The notes: generated by a model from the sequence alone, not told the origin. Positions 8,753-17,835 are shown, numbered from the stretch's first letter. The stretch is DNA of 64,000 nucleotides from Paenibacillus sp. HW567 (GCF_000374185.1 NZ_KB910518.1:4512530-4576529); one strand, 5' to 3'. Program-made: numbers and translations.

Positions 8753-8815
8753 ATGGTATCATCGTACAAAAATAAAGTCAATATTACACTCATTACTTTT
8801 TTATAATTATTATAA
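8753..8815 (-). promoter_or_regulatory. Peroxiredoxin promoter with perfect PerR-type box
   Basis: TTATAAT-T-ATTATAA at 8801-8815 is a perfect 7-1-7 palindrome identical to the PerR consensus. On the minus strand a TTGACT -35 (8781-8776) and a TACCAT -10 (8758-8753), spaced by 17 bp, lie between the box and the peroxiredoxin. The box sits upstream of the -35, so direct steric blocking is less certain than recognition. Confidence 0.65.
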
Positions 8816-8879
8816 ATAAGCAACTTTTTGTGAAGTTTTTTGTTTTTCTGCTTCAAAGGAGGATTGTTGTGGTTAAATT

Positions 8880-9962
8880 TTAGGCTTTGCGGATCGCGGC
8901 TACAATGAGATCGCCCATCTCCGATGTGCTGATGGCCTTACTCTTGTCTACGGCAATATCGCTTGTGCGGTGTCCGGCATCCAGCACCTCAGCCACAGCG
9001 GCCTCAATGGCAGCGGCAGCAGCTTCGTAGCCGAAGGTCAGACGGAACATCAGGGCAAGCGACAGAATCGTAGCGATCGGGTTGGCCAGGCCTTGTCCGG
9101 CGATGTCAGGCGCAGAGCCGTGCACCGGCTCATACAGGCCGTAGCTGCCTTCTCCCAGCGAAGCTGATGCGAGCATGCCGATTGATCCGGTGAGCATCGC
9201 CGCTTCATCACTCAGAATGTCGCCGAACATGTTCTCGGTAACAATGACATCAAAGCTCGACGGACGGCGCAGCAATTGCATGGCACAGTTGTCTACGAGC
9301 ACATGCTCCAGCTCAACCTGCGGATATTCAGGGGCAATCCGGTTCACTACCTCACGCCAGAGACGGGAGGTTTCCAGAACATTTGCTTTATCGACACTTG
9401 CCAGCTTGTTGCGGCGCTTGCCGGCAATTTCAAAGGCCTGACGCACAATGCGCTCAACTTCCGCTATATTATATACGCAAGTATCCACTGCTTCTTCACC
9501 GAACTCACCCTGGCGGCGCAGCTTATCTCCGAAATAAATGCCGCCGGTCAATTCGCGCACAACCATAAGGTCTGTGCCCTCGAGCACTTCCGGCTTCAGC
9601 GTTGATGCATCCTTCAGGCAGTCAAAAACATTGGCCGGACGCAGGTTGGAGAACAGACCCAGCGCCTTGCGGATACCGAGCAGCCCGGTTTCCGGACGCA
9701 GCTCCTTCGGATTGTTGTCCCATTTCGGTCCGCCAACCGCCCCAAGCAGTACAGCATCTGCACTGCGGCAGATATCCAGCGTATCCTCCGGCAGCGGTGT
9801 TCCCCGTTCATCAATAGCGATTCCGCCAAACAGCGCCTCCTCCGTTTCAAAGGCGTAGCCGAACAGCTCTTCCGTTTTTTTCAATACTTTCAGCGTTTCT
9901 GCCACAACTTCAGGTCCGATACCGTCCCCGGCAATTACGGCGATTTTTTTGACCTCGCTCAT
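8880..9962 (-). CDS. leuB: 3-isopropylmalate dehydrogenase
   Basis: A 360-residue LeuB from an ATG at 9962 behind GAGGAG. The NAD-binding opening is KKIAVIAGDGIGPEVV. The substrate arginines are in LGLFSNLRPA and VVRELTGGIYFG, and the metal-site aspartates are in VDNCAMQL and MFGDILSDEAAML. A longer reading to 10046 is possible but adds no family sequence. LeuB oxidatively decarboxylates 3-isopropylmalate in leucine synthesis. It lies about 12 kb from leuA on the same strand, split off from the ilv-leu operon; leuC and leuD are not in the window. Two DNA dyads upstream suggest its own control. Confidence 0.96.
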   Translation of the reverse strand: MSEVKKIAVIAGDGIGPEVVAETLKVLKKTEELFGYAFETEEALFGGIAIDERGTPLPEDTLDICRSADAVLLGAVGGPKWDNNPKELRPETGLLGIRKALGLFSNLRPANVFDCLKDASTLKPEVLEGTDLMVVRELTGGIYFGDKLRRQGEFGEEAVDTCVYNIAEVERIVRQAFEIAGKRRNKLASVDKANVLETSRLWREVVNRIAPEYPQVELEHVLVDNCAMQLLRRPSSFDVIVTENMFGDILSDEAAMLTGSIGMLASASLGEGSYGLYEPVHGSAPDIAGQGLANPIATILSLALMFRLTFGYEAAAAAIEAAVAEVLDAGHRTSDIAVDKSKAISTSEMGDLIVAAIRKA

Positions 9963-10050
9963 TCCTGTCACTCCTCTGATGTTCTGCAGACTCGCAGACA
10001 TAGTTCTTCTGTATATTGTTGTATCATAACCGGGCCCAAAGGACAAAGAT

Positions 10051-10088
10051 ATAGATTCTATTGAAGTGATAGCTTTTAACTATAAGCT
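10051..10088. promoter_or_regulatory. Two dyads upstream of leuB
   Basis: ATAGA-T-TCTAT (10051-10061) is a perfect palindrome, and AGCTT-N8-AAGCT (10071-10088) follows 9 bp further from leuB. Such pairs resemble LysR-type or dimeric regulator sites. No regulator is identified. Confidence 0.3.
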
Positions 10089-10126
10089 GATAGCGATTGA
10101 ATCAGAAGGTGAATGGTTCCGAATAG

Positions 10127-10163
10127 AAAAAGAGCCGTCAAGGAGATCATCCCCCACGGCTCT
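10127..10163 (-). terminator. Terminator after the MFS gene
   Basis: On the minus strand AGAGCCGT (10163-10156) pairs with ACGGCTCT (10138-10131), followed by TTTTTC. Confidence 0.7.
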
Positions 10164-10181
10164 TCTGATACTGAATCAGGC

Positions 10182-11690
10182 TTAGTACGAATTAGCCTCA
10201 CTAACTTGCGTATTCTTGCTCATAGCTGCCGAAGCCTCCTCTTCCCCAGCCGGGGCTGCGTTTTTGATAAAGAATGCGAGCAGCAAGCCCACTATCCCAA
10301 TACCGACAATCACAAGATACGCATCATTAATTCCCTGGATGGTTGCATGCATGATCAGACTCTCTTTAGTAGAGTTCGCGGCTGCGCCGGAGGCCAGCAT
10401 ATCCTGCATATGGCTTTTTGTACTGGATGTCATCACAGTGACCAGCAAAGATGTGCCAATGGCACCGGCTACTTGCTTGATGGTGTTGGAAATGGCCGTT
10501 CCGTGCGCATTCAGGCTGGCAGGAAGCTGATTGAGGCCTGTGGTTGTGATCGGCATCAGAAACAGGGCCATTCCAAGCCGGCGTCCTGTAGACATCAATA
10601 GCAAATACGTATAGCTCGTTGAATCCGAGAGGTTGACGAACCCTAGTGTCGTTACAATCGTAATCGCCATACCGATGACAGACAGCCATTTTGCGCCAAA
10701 CCGGTCGAAAAGCTTGCCCGCCACCGGCATCATAAGACCCATCAACAGCGCACCGGGCAGCATGAGCACCCCGGATTCTAAAGCCGTGTAGCCTCTGACA
10801 TTCTGCAAATACAGCGGAAGCAGCATCATATCTGCATACATCACCATCGTAACTGCGATATTAATAATGGTCGTCAAGGTGAACATGTTATATTGGAATG
10901 CTCTAAGGTCGAGAAGCGGGCTTTTGGAGCGCAACTGCTGCAGCGTGAATAGGGTCAGGGCGATAACGCCTACCGCAAGTGACACTATCACTTCCGCGCT
11001 TGACCAACCCTTGCTCCCGGCTCTGCTGAAGCCATACAGTAAAGTGCCAAATCCGATGGTTGAGAGAATAACGCCCATGATGTCCAGTTTGGGAAAGATA
11101 CGCTCAGTAACATTTTTCAGATAGAACTGGGCAATAGCGATAACTACAACGACAACCGGAATCATTCCTTCGAACATTGTGCGCCAGCTATAATGCTCCA
11201 TGACATAACCTGCGACCGTAGGACCGATAGCCGGAGCAAAAATAATCGCCAAACCGACGATCCCCATTGCGACACCCCTTTTTTCCCGGGGGAAAATGGT
11301 CAGAATGACATTCATCAGCAGCGGCATAATAACCCCCGCACCTACCGCTTGAATCATCCGTCCTGCCAGCAGAAGCTCAAAGGAGTCAGCAAATGCTGAA
11401 AGAGCCGTACCTCCGAGGAAAACAACCATCGAAGCCTGAAACAGCTCGCGGGTTGTAAAGCGCTGCATAAGATAAGCCGTAATCGGAATAAGCACTCCGT
11501 TAACCAGCATGTAGCCTGTAGTCAGCCATTGAGCCGTGGACGCCTGAATGGAGAATTCCCCCATCAATACCGGGAGGGCAACGCTCATGATGGTCTGATT
11601 CAGAACGGCGATGAACGCCCCCAATATCAGAACAAACAATAAGGGTCCTTTCTTAATAGAACTGCTGTCAAAACCTGCTGCTGCACTCAT
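10182..11690 (-). CDS. DHA2-type MFS multidrug efflux transporter
   Basis: A 502-residue, probably 14-helix major facilitator of the DHA2 (EmrB/QacA) group. It has the motif-C-like GPTVAGYV segment, the antiporter AIIFAPAIGP stretch and the motif-1 region LNQTIMSVALPVLMGEF with TAQWLTTGYMLV. These proteins export lipophilic drugs in exchange for protons. The ATG at 11690 follows AAAGGA by 11 bp and is preferred over the GTG at 11708. The gene is divergent from a TetR regulator across about 225 bp, which predicts local repression and drug-inducible expression. The drug specificity is not visible. Confidence 0.9.
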   Translation of the reverse strand: MSAAAGFDSSSIKKGPLLFVLILGAFIAVLNQTIMSVALPVLMGEFSIQASTAQWLTTGYMLVNGVLIPITAYLMQRFTTRELFQASMVVFLGGTALSAFADSFELLLAGRMIQAVGAGVIMPLLMNVILTIFPREKRGVAMGIVGLAIIFAPAIGPTVAGYVMEHYSWRTMFEGMIPVVVVVIAIAQFYLKNVTERIFPKLDIMGVILSTIGFGTLLYGFSRAGSKGWSSAEVIVSLAVGVIALTLFTLQQLRSKSPLLDLRAFQYNMFTLTTIINIAVTMVMYADMMLLPLYLQNVRGYTALESGVLMLPGALLMGLMMPVAGKLFDRFGAKWLSVIGMAITIVTTLGFVNLSDSTSYTYLLLMSTGRRLGMALFLMPITTTGLNQLPASLNAHGTAISNTIKQVAGAIGTSLLVTVMTSSTKSHMQDMLASGAAANSTKESLIMHATIQGINDAYLVIVGIGIVGLLLAFFIKNAAPAGEEEASAAMSKNTQVSEANSY

Positions 11691-11744
11691 TTTACTCAAT
11701 CCTTTCACATTTCACATTCCATTTAATAAACAGAGTGTTGTATA

Positions 11745-11824
11745 GTTAACTAATGTAAAGGATTATAAGATCTTCACTCCGGCAGTGCAATCAACAGTAT
11801 TTTGCGAAATGTTTATTAGTTTAC
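11745..11824. promoter_or_regulatory. Putative operator pair between the MFS and TetR genes
   Basis: GTTAACTAAT (11745-11754) and ATTAGTTTAC (11815-11824) are near-perfect inverted copies (9 of 10). The first also contains the palindrome TAGTTAACTA. Their position between divergent genes suits the neighbouring TetR protein; this is inferred. Confidence 0.4.
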
Positions 11825-11915
11825 AGGAATCAACAATTCGTGGTTTATCAGAAACTTAAACGACACTTTGGTGGAATTTGTAGTGTACATTTTAATTTGG
11901 AAGGATTAGGTTCCC

Positions 11916-12515
11916 ATGTCAAAACCTTTGCCAAGAACAGACCCGCGCGTATTGCGCACACGTAAATTAATTCAGGATGCTTTTGTCGAGCTGCTGCAAG
12001 AAACGGATATGGAAAAAATCACGGTCAATCGTATCGCAGAACGCGCTACCATCAATCGTGTCACCTTCTATCTTCATTACAAGGACATCCCTGACATGCT
12101 GGAAAAGATGGCAGATGAAATGATCAGCGACTTCACCGCCCTTCTGGACAAAACTCCAGATCATTCCCCGTCCAAAGAAAGGCATTGGGCCATATTAGTT
12201 CAAATCCTCGAAAGAATTGCGGAGCGTTCAAACCTCTATAAAGCTCTGCTCGGTTCAAGACGGCTGCCGGTATTTACTGAACGCCTCGTTCTTCTGATCA
12301 TTGATTTTATCAAGAAGGAAGTGCTGAGCCAAAGCTCCCCGTCCGGTCAATCGCATGCCAATGTTCCGGCGGATATCCTTGCTTGGTACAGTTCTACCGC
12401 CTTCATCGGTACAATTGTTTTCTGGCTTCGCAACGATATGCCCTATACCCCGTCCTATCTTGTCAATCAATTGTCGTTATTGGCTCCATTTGCCTCAGGT
12501 TCGTCAAGCCCTTAG
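11916..12515 (+). CDS. TetR/AcrR family transcriptional regulator
   Basis: A 199-residue TetR-family repressor. The N-terminal helix-turn-helix is clear: ITVNRIAERATINRVTFYLHYKD, about residues 35-57. The C-terminal ligand domain is of the TetR_C type, with SSTAFIGTIVFWLRNDMPY near the end. It starts at an ATG behind GGAAGGA. It lies divergent to the DHA2 efflux gene and is likely to repress that gene and itself through the inverted sites between them. The inducer is unknown. Confidence 0.88.
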   Translation: MSKPLPRTDPRVLRTRKLIQDAFVELLQETDMEKITVNRIAERATINRVTFYLHYKDIPDMLEKMADEMISDFTALLDKTPDHSPSKERHWAILVQILERIAERSNLYKALLGSRRLPVFTERLVLLIIDFIKKEVLSQSSPSGQSHANVPADILAWYSSTAFIGTIVFWLRNDMPYTPSYLVNQLSLLAPFASGSSSP

Positions 12516-12622
12516 AGCGAAACCGCCTCCGCTGATTTGCTCTTGTTTCTTCAGTTGTTTACAATTAGTATGCAATAGTTAATTAAAGGAAAGACCATTA
12601 CAATTAGAGGAGTGATTGTGAG

Positions 12623-13603
12623 GTGCAATACGCAAAGCTTGGCAAATCCGGTATGAAGGTCAGCCGTCTCTGTCTGGGTACGATGAATTTCGGCCCGATT
12701 ACAGACGAGAAAGAAGCCTTCCGCATTATGGACACTGCGCTGGAGGCTGGAATCAATTTTTTTGATACCGCTAACATCTACGGCTGGGGAGAACACTCCG
12801 GGCTCACGGAGACGATTATCGGCCGCTGGTTCAAGCAAGGCGGCGGACGGCGGGAAAAGGTTGTGCTGGCCACCAAGGTCTACGGTGCCATGAGCGATAA
12901 GCTTGACGGCCCCAATGACGAGCGCGGCCTCTCCTCCTATATCATCCGCCGCCATCTGGAGGGCTCGCTGCAGCGGCTGCAGACCGACCATATCGAGCTG
13001 TATCAGATGCACCATGTAGACCGCAGCGTCTCCTGGGACGAGCTGTGGGGCGCCTTTGAGCTTGCCGTCAGCCAAGGCAAGATCGGCTATGTCGGGTCCA
13101 GCAACTTCGCCGGCTGGGATATCGCCGTCGCGCAGCAGGAGGCCAAAGCCCGCGGGTTCCTTGGACTCGTATCGGAGCAGCATAAATACAGTCTGACCTG
13201 CCGTCTGCCTGAGCTGGAGGTGCTGCCTGCTTCCCAGAATCTCGGGCTTGGGGTTATTCCCTGGAGTCCGCTCGACGGAGGACTGCTTGGCCGCAACGCG
13301 CTCAAGAAAATCGAAGGCAGCCGCAGCGGCGGCAATGCTGAGCGCGTAGAGAAGTATAAGAGCCAGCTTGAGGCATTTGCTGAGCTCTGCCTTGAGCTTG
13401 GCGAGCCGCAGGATAATGTCGCCCTCGCCTGGCTGCTGGCGAACCCGGCCGTGACCGCGCCGATTATCGGACCGCGCACGCTGGAGCAGTTCGAAAGCGC
13501 GCTGCGCAGCCTTGAGGTCGTTCTCGACGAATCCGTGCTGAAGCGCCTGGATGAAATCTTCCCCGGACCGGGCGGCGCAGCCCCGAATGCCTACGCCTGG
13601 TAA
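12623..13603 (+). CDS. Aldo/keto reductase
   Basis: A 326-residue NADPH-dependent aldo/keto reductase with a TIM barrel. Its catalytic tetrad is D48 and Y53 (FFDTANIYG), K85 (ATKVYG) and H130 (LYQMHHVD). The C-terminal coenzyme site includes NPAVTAPIIGPRTLEQ. These enzymes reduce aldehydes and ketones in the cytosol; the physiological substrate is not evident. The start is GTG at 12623, with AGGAG about 10 bp upstream. The gene is more GC-rich than its neighbours, which explains a long but spurious antisense frame. A bidirectional terminator follows. Confidence 0.92.
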   Translation: MQYAKLGKSGMKVSRLCLGTMNFGPITDEKEAFRIMDTALEAGINFFDTANIYGWGEHSGLTETIIGRWFKQGGGRREKVVLATKVYGAMSDKLDGPNDERGLSSYIIRRHLEGSLQRLQTDHIELYQMHHVDRSVSWDELWGAFELAVSQGKIGYVGSSNFAGWDIAVAQQEAKARGFLGLVSEQHKYSLTCRLPELEVLPASQNLGLGVIPWSPLDGGLLGRNALKKIEGSRSGGNAERVEKYKSQLEAFAELCLELGEPQDNVALAWLLANPAVTAPIIGPRTLEQFESALRSLEVVLDESVLKRLDEIFPGPGGAAPNAYAW

Positions 13604-13668
13604 GATCAGCGTAAAGCCCGGCGAAGCCGAGTGCCAAACCCACGCCTCTAGTAGGCAGCTATAGTCAA

Positions 13669-13716
13669 AAAAAGAGCAGTACCCCCGGCACATTATTTGC
13701 TGGGGGTACTGCTCTT
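13669..13716. terminator. Bidirectional terminator
   Basis: A 15-bp perfect stem, AAGAGCAGTACCCCC (13672-13686) with GGGGGTACTGCTCTT (13702-13716), lies between convergent genes. Confidence 0.8.
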
Positions 13717-13718
13717 GA

Positions 13719-14816
13719 TTATTGCGCTGTGTCCACAGTTACAGATCCGTTGCTGCTGGACAATGTAACGTTATGTGTTCCACTGCCAAGGACTACCGTT
13801 CCGTGACTGCTGTCGTCTCCACTTCCGTCCCAGTTGACATTGCCCTTCAGCGAGCCGTTGCTGGTATCGGCAGTGATCTTGGCATCCGTTGCTGCCGGAA
13901 CGCCTACAATAATCTTGCCATTGCTGGAAGAACAATCCCAATCGCCTGTAATCGGCGAGTTGATTGTGATTCTGCCGTTGCTGCTCTTGGCTGTAACCGG
14001 GCCGTCGATATTACTCAGATTAAGGGCACCGTTGGAGCTGACTAGCTTCACTTCACCCTGTAAATTCTGTACGGTCAGTGCGCCGTTGCTGGTATGCGCA
14101 TTTACACCGCCGGCCACATCGTGAATGTCCAGCTTTCCGTTGCTGGTGTCAACTTCAATACCGGATTGCAGCTTTCCCGCTTCTATGGAACCGTCGCTCG
14201 TATGGACCTCGACTTCCAGATTCCGGGGAAGGCTGACATTCAGATAAGGGTCCTTGAAATTGAATCCAATACGGATACCGGCAAGCCAGCCCATGTCTCC
14301 CTGTAGCTCCATGATCAGCGTATCTCCCTGAGGCGTCACTTTCCATTTCTGCGCAAGTGCATCTGTGGCTTCTCTCTCCGAGCTTCCCGGCAGTTCCAGC
14401 TTGCCTTCATACTCTAGCGAGCTGCCTTCCACCCCTTCAATTTTGACCTTTCCGGCCGGCAGTTCAATTCTTACTTTCTTGATCTCCGTCTTCACGTCTA
14501 CTGTTCCATTAACGGGAACAAGCTGTGTCTTGCCGAAAAGTCCGCTTAGCGAGCCGCCGGCCACAGCCGACTGGGCTCCACTGGCAATAACCAGTACAAT
14601 AATCAGAACGATGGCCCAGCCGCTTACACGGGTTTTGGCATCCGATTTGATGAAGAGCCTCAGCAGCATTTCCACTCCAAAAAGAATAAGCAGCGCGGGC
14701 CAAATATAATTCAGCGCCTGGTAGGTAATTACATCAAACTGGGCCAGTACAATAATGACGCCCAGTGCGATGCAGCCCAAAGCTGCGGTAAAGCTGCCGA
14801 TTTTCCATCTCCCCAT
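13719..14816 (-). CDS. Membrane-anchored DUF4097-like protein
   Basis: A 365-residue protein. Two or three N-terminal transmembrane segments (about residues 8-90; LGCIALGVIIVLAQF, ALNYIWPALLILFGVEMLL, WAIVLIIVLVIASG) resemble the LiaF/LiaI-type anchor. They are followed by a beta-helix-like domain made of repeated xSSNGx/DTSNGx turns, the DUF4097 adhesin-like pattern, which would lie outside or in the wall space. It is the last gene of an operon with an ECF sigma factor, its anti-sigma factor and another membrane protein, so it is probably part of an envelope-stress response. A sensing, scaffold or LiaF-like regulatory role is inferred, not shown. Confidence 0.75.
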   Translation of the reverse strand: MGRWKIGSFTAALGCIALGVIIVLAQFDVITYQALNYIWPALLILFGVEMLLRLFIKSDAKTRVSGWAIVLIIVLVIASGAQSAVAGGSLSGLFGKTQLVPVNGTVDVKTEIKKVRIELPAGKVKIEGVEGSSLEYEGKLELPGSSEREATDALAQKWKVTPQGDTLIMELQGDMGWLAGIRIGFNFKDPYLNVSLPRNLEVEVHTSDGSIEAGKLQSGIEVDTSNGKLDIHDVAGGVNAHTSNGALTVQNLQGEVKLVSSNGALNLSNIDGPVTAKSSNGRITINSPITGDWDCSSSNGKIIVGVPAATDAKITADTSNGSLKGNVNWDGSGDDSSHGTVVLGSGTHNVTLSSSNGSVTVDTAQ

Positions 14817-14834
14817 GGATAATTCCCCATTTCT

Positions 14835-15332
14835 CTATACTTTTGAATTTTTCTTCAGCATTCTCAGCCCGTAGCCAATCAAGGCCAGTGCCAGCAGAAT
14901 GGAGCCGATATTCATTTCGGTAAGCAGCTCCCAGAGCCCCGGGAAGGTGGTAACAATAAGCAGCAGAATTCCCGCACCTACACAGCCGAAACCAACCCAG
15001 ACCGGACTCACTTCCTCATTCGGATAAGCCGGAGCCGAGGGTATCCCCATGCTCCACGGCGCTCCGAAGCTGTCCGGATGGAACATCATCCGTTCGTGCT
15101 CTTCGGCAGATAATTTCATCCAGGCTGCTTTCTGCAGGGCATCAAATAATTGATAGAACCACAACGCTGCCAGCACAAATGGAAATACCGCAGGCATGGA
15201 AGGAATCAATATAATACAGAGCGATGCTCCCAGCATATACTCAAGTCCCATTTTTTTGAACCCCAGATACATATGGCCAAGTCCTGGAATAATGGCCAGA
15301 AAAAAGGTAAGCCAGCGTCTTTTCTTAATCAT
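14835..15332 (-). CDS. Multi-pass membrane protein of the sigma operon
   Basis: A 165-residue protein that opens with the small-membrane-domain pattern WLTFFLAIIPGLGHMYLGF, as in TM2-like proteins. Several hydrophobic segments follow, along with a loop (residues about 75-110) rich in His, Met, Ser and Pro. It lies between the anti-sigma and the DUF4097-like gene, 19 bp before the latter, so it is probably co-transcribed. I know no specific function. It may help anchor or regulate the sigma pathway. Confidence 0.65.
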   Translation of the reverse strand: MIKKRRWLTFFLAIIPGLGHMYLGFKKMGLEYMLGASLCIILIPSMPAVFPFVLAALWFYQLFDALQKAAWMKLSAEEHERMMFHPDSFGAPWSMGIPSAPAYPNEEVSPVWVGFGCVGAGILLLIVTTFPGLWELLTEMNIGSILLALALIGYGLRMLKKNSKV

Positions 15333-15359
15333 ATAATATCCTCCTATTTGAAAGTACTT

Positions 15360-15815
15360 TTACTTTTTCGCTCCGCTATGGTCCAGCCAGGCGCTGACTG
15401 AAGTAGACATATGCCCGTTAATCTCGGTAATTCCGTATGCCATATCTTTGAACACACCAAGCTGCAGCAGGATGAGAGTCAGACCAACCGCGACTCCATA
15501 GTGTACCCATGAGGTTCTCGGAGCTGTGCGGCGTCTAGCCATTGTGGCTCTAACCGCACGTTCCCGGCGTCCCGTCTCAAGCTGCTCAATATGAGCCATC
15601 ACACCCGCAGTAATATCAGGATAGTCCTGTGCGAGCCCAGGCTTCTGATCTATCTCCATTTCATTCCATAATGCCGCCATTTCTCTGGCTTCCTCCAGCC
15701 ACTGCGCGCAGTCCTGGCAAGACTCGATGTGCAGGCGGATTCTCAGCTCCACCTCGGGAGACAACAAACCGTCAATATAGTGCGGCATCCATTCTTTTAC
15801 TGTTGCACAATTCAT
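15360..15815 (-). CDS. Zinc-binding (ZAS) anti-sigma factor
   Basis: A 151-residue protein with an N-terminal ZAS motif: C3, then H29-x3-C33-x2-C36 (HIESCQDC). A single transmembrane helix follows near residue 115 (VHYGVAVGLTLILLQLGVF), with a short outer tail. This is the layout of anti-sigma factors that hold ECF sigma factors at the membrane. The ATG at 15815 overlaps the sigma gene's TGA by 4 bp and follows GGGGAGG; this start is preferred over the TTG two codons earlier. The coupling argues for equal production with its cognate sigma factor. Confidence 0.9.
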   Translation of the reverse strand: MNCATVKEWMPHYIDGLLSPEVELRIRLHIESCQDCAQWLEEAREMAALWNEMEIDQKPGLAQDYPDITAGVMAHIEQLETGRRERAVRATMARRRTAPRTSWVHYGVAVGLTLILLQLGVFKDMAYGITEINGHMSTSVSAWLDHSGAKK

Positions 15816-16354
15816 CGCCAATCCTCCCCGCTTTTGCGCATCATCTGCCTGGCCCGATAAAGCTGTGATTCCACCGTTTTTACTGATACACCTTTCTGGT
15901 CGGCAATTTCCTGATAAGAGTGACGCTGAAAATAATACATCTGCACGACCGACCGGTACGGCTCCGTGAGATTATTTAGATTCTCGCCAAGCGCCTCGGA
16001 TGCTTCCTTGCGAAGCAGGGCATGCTCAGGCGTTTGCGATGTCACCCAGTCGTTCTCGGTATAATCTGCCGTACTGCGGTGCCGCCATTCCCTGTCATTG
16101 GCCCGTTTCCAGTCCAGACACGTCCGGTAAGCGATCCGGTACAGCCAGGTAGAGAACGAAGATTGCCCTCTGAAGGAAGGGAGCGCCTTGTAAGCTTTGA
16201 TAAAAACCTCCTGGGCCATATCCTTGGCTGACTCGGCTTCTCCTGTAATTTTAATGCATACCCGGTACACCATGCCTTGATAACGTGCCACCAAATGCCC
16301 AAAGGCCTGATGCTCTCCGTTCAGCACAACAGATATCCATTCTGTCTCTTCCAA
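15812..16354 (-). CDS. ECF-type RNA polymerase sigma factor
   Basis: A 180-residue ECF sigma factor. Region 2 carries ESAKDMAQEVFIKAYK and FSTWLYRIAYR, and region 4 carries EPYRSVVQMYYFQRHSYQEIA with VKTVESQLYRARQMMR as the -35-binding helix. It starts at a TTG at 16354, 8 bp after GGAGGGG. It heads an operon with its ZAS anti-sigma factor and two membrane proteins, the arrangement of SigW/SigV/SigX-like envelope-stress regulators. I could not pick a confident ECF-type promoter from the upstream sequence. Confidence 0.9.
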   Translation of the reverse strand: MEETEWISVVLNGEHQAFGHLVARYQGMVYRVCIKITGEAESAKDMAQEVFIKAYKALPSFRGQSSFSTWLYRIAYRTCLDWKRANDREWRHRSTADYTENDWVTSQTPEHALLRKEASEALGENLNNLTEPYRSVVQMYYFQRHSYQEIADQKGVSVKTVESQLYRARQMMRKSGEDWR

Positions 16355-16554
16355 GTTGTTCTCCCCTCCTTCAGCTTCATAACGTTAGACGCCGGATAGC
16401 AGACATCCCCTGCAGAGAATATAATAAATTTTTGAGCCGGCCAAAAAGCCCTCTCCCCCTATATCCTACAGCAGGTTCCACCACGATAGAAGGAAAACAA
16501 AAGTTTATGTCGAAATTAGCTAACATTAATCCTTAAAGAAATGGTGAGATTATA

Positions 16555-17703
16555 ATGATTCAAGCGATGCTTGTGGATGATGAACGGCTTGCTCTCATGA
16601 AATTGAAACTGATGCTGGAAGAATGGTCAACAGTAGAAGTAATTGCCACTTATACCGATCCGGCCGAAGCTGTCACTGCAGCGGCAAGCCTGGCGCCTGA
16701 TGTTATTTTTCTGGACATTGATATGCCCGAAATGAATGGGATACAGGCGGCGGAGATCATGCAACGTGAGTACCCCCGGGCAAGCATTGTATTCGTTACC
16801 GCCTATAATAGCTATGCCGTGGAGGCCTTCGAGCTATACGCCCTTGACTATGTTCTAAAGCCGGCGCGGCGGGACCGGCTGCTCAAGACCATTCAGCGGC
16901 TGGAAGAACGATTGAGTCAGGAGCAGCGTCTCACCATGAAACCTGCGAATGAGATTATGATCCGCTGCTTTCAGTCCCTGCGCTTTGAGCGCGGCGGCCA
17001 GCCGCTGCCGGCTATCCGCTGGCGTACCTCCAAGGCTCAGGAATTATTCGCGTATTTATTTCATAACCGCAACCGTTTTGTCAGTAAGGACAGCTTAATT
17101 GAGCTGCTCTGGCCGAATACCAACCTCAAAAAAGCCTCAACACACCTATATACAACTGTGTACCAGGTACGTCAGTGTCTGAAGCAAGCAGAGATTGAGC
17201 TGCAGATCAGCAATGTCAGCGGCGGCGAGGGGTACACCCTTGAGACGGGAAACCTGCTCATCGACAGCTCCGAATGGGAGAAAAGCATCCTTGCCCAGAA
17301 TGCGATAAACCCGATGAACTATGAGGATCATCAGCGTTTATTTGATTTCTACTCCGGAGACTATTTAAGCGATTACGATTATCTGTGGGCGGAGAGTGAA
17401 CGCCAGCGCCTGCGGACCATTTGGCTCCATCATGCGATGGGGATCGCAGAATTCTATGTGGACAGCGGAAAAATTGCCGAAGCGGTAACCGTGTACCAGC
17501 GGATCGTGCAGCTACAGCCTTATTTTGAGCAGGGGTACTTGGGCCTTATGAAGGTATACGACAGCATTGGAGAGCGTTCGGCGGTTGAAGACCAATATCA
17601 TATTCTCACGGAACTCCTAAACCAGGAGCTCAGCATTGAGCTGCCGGCTAATATTAGAACCTGGTATGAGAATTGGAAAGCCTATAACATGAAGAGCCTA
17701 TAA
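16555..17703 (+). CDS. Response regulator with SARP-type activator output
   Basis: A 382-residue protein. A REC domain (residues 1-120) has the phospho-acceptor Asp near residue 54 in VIFLDIDMPEMNG, a TAY switch motif and a KPARRD lysine. A winged-helix DNA-binding domain follows (about 150-230; WRTSKAQELFAYLFHNRN, LIELLWPNTNLKKASTHLY), then a BTAD helical domain to the end. This REC-SARP-BTAD architecture marks a two-component transcription activator, yet no kinase lies beside it. It is convergent with the LPXTG adhesin, divergent from the ECF operon, and starts behind GGTGAG. Targets are unknown. Confidence 0.85.
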   Translation: MIQAMLVDDERLALMKLKLMLEEWSTVEVIATYTDPAEAVTAAASLAPDVIFLDIDMPEMNGIQAAEIMQREYPRASIVFVTAYNSYAVEAFELYALDYVLKPARRDRLLKTIQRLEERLSQEQRLTMKPANEIMIRCFQSLRFERGGQPLPAIRWRTSKAQELFAYLFHNRNRFVSKDSLIELLWPNTNLKKASTHLYTTVYQVRQCLKQAEIELQISNVSGGEGYTLETGNLLIDSSEWEKSILAQNAINPMNYEDHQRLFDFYSGDYLSDYDYLWAESERQRLRTIWLHHAMGIAEFYVDSGKIAEAVTVYQRIVQLQPYFEQGYLGLMKVYDSIGERSAVEDQYHILTELLNQELSIELPANIRTWYENWKAYNMKSL

Positions 17704-17722
17704 GATATTCATGAATAAAAAA

Positions 17723-17770
17723 ATAAATGCCAAAGACACCCGAACTGCACGGAATGTCTTTGGCATTTTT
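17723..17770. terminator. Bidirectional terminator
   Basis: AATGCCAAAGACA (17726-17738) pairs with TGTCTTTGGCATT (17755-17767), flanked by A and T runs, between the response regulator and the adhesin. Confidence 0.8.
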
Positions 17771-17835
17771 TAATATTGGTGATCTGCTGCTTCTACATGA
17801 TTTTTTTTAAGTTCATCTTAATATTTTGCACACGG

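Noticed and set aside
12551..13693. Long antisense frame (380 codons) across the aldo/keto reductase
   Set aside because: It mirrors a well-supported, GC-rich reductase gene, lacks a ribosome site and has no family sequence.
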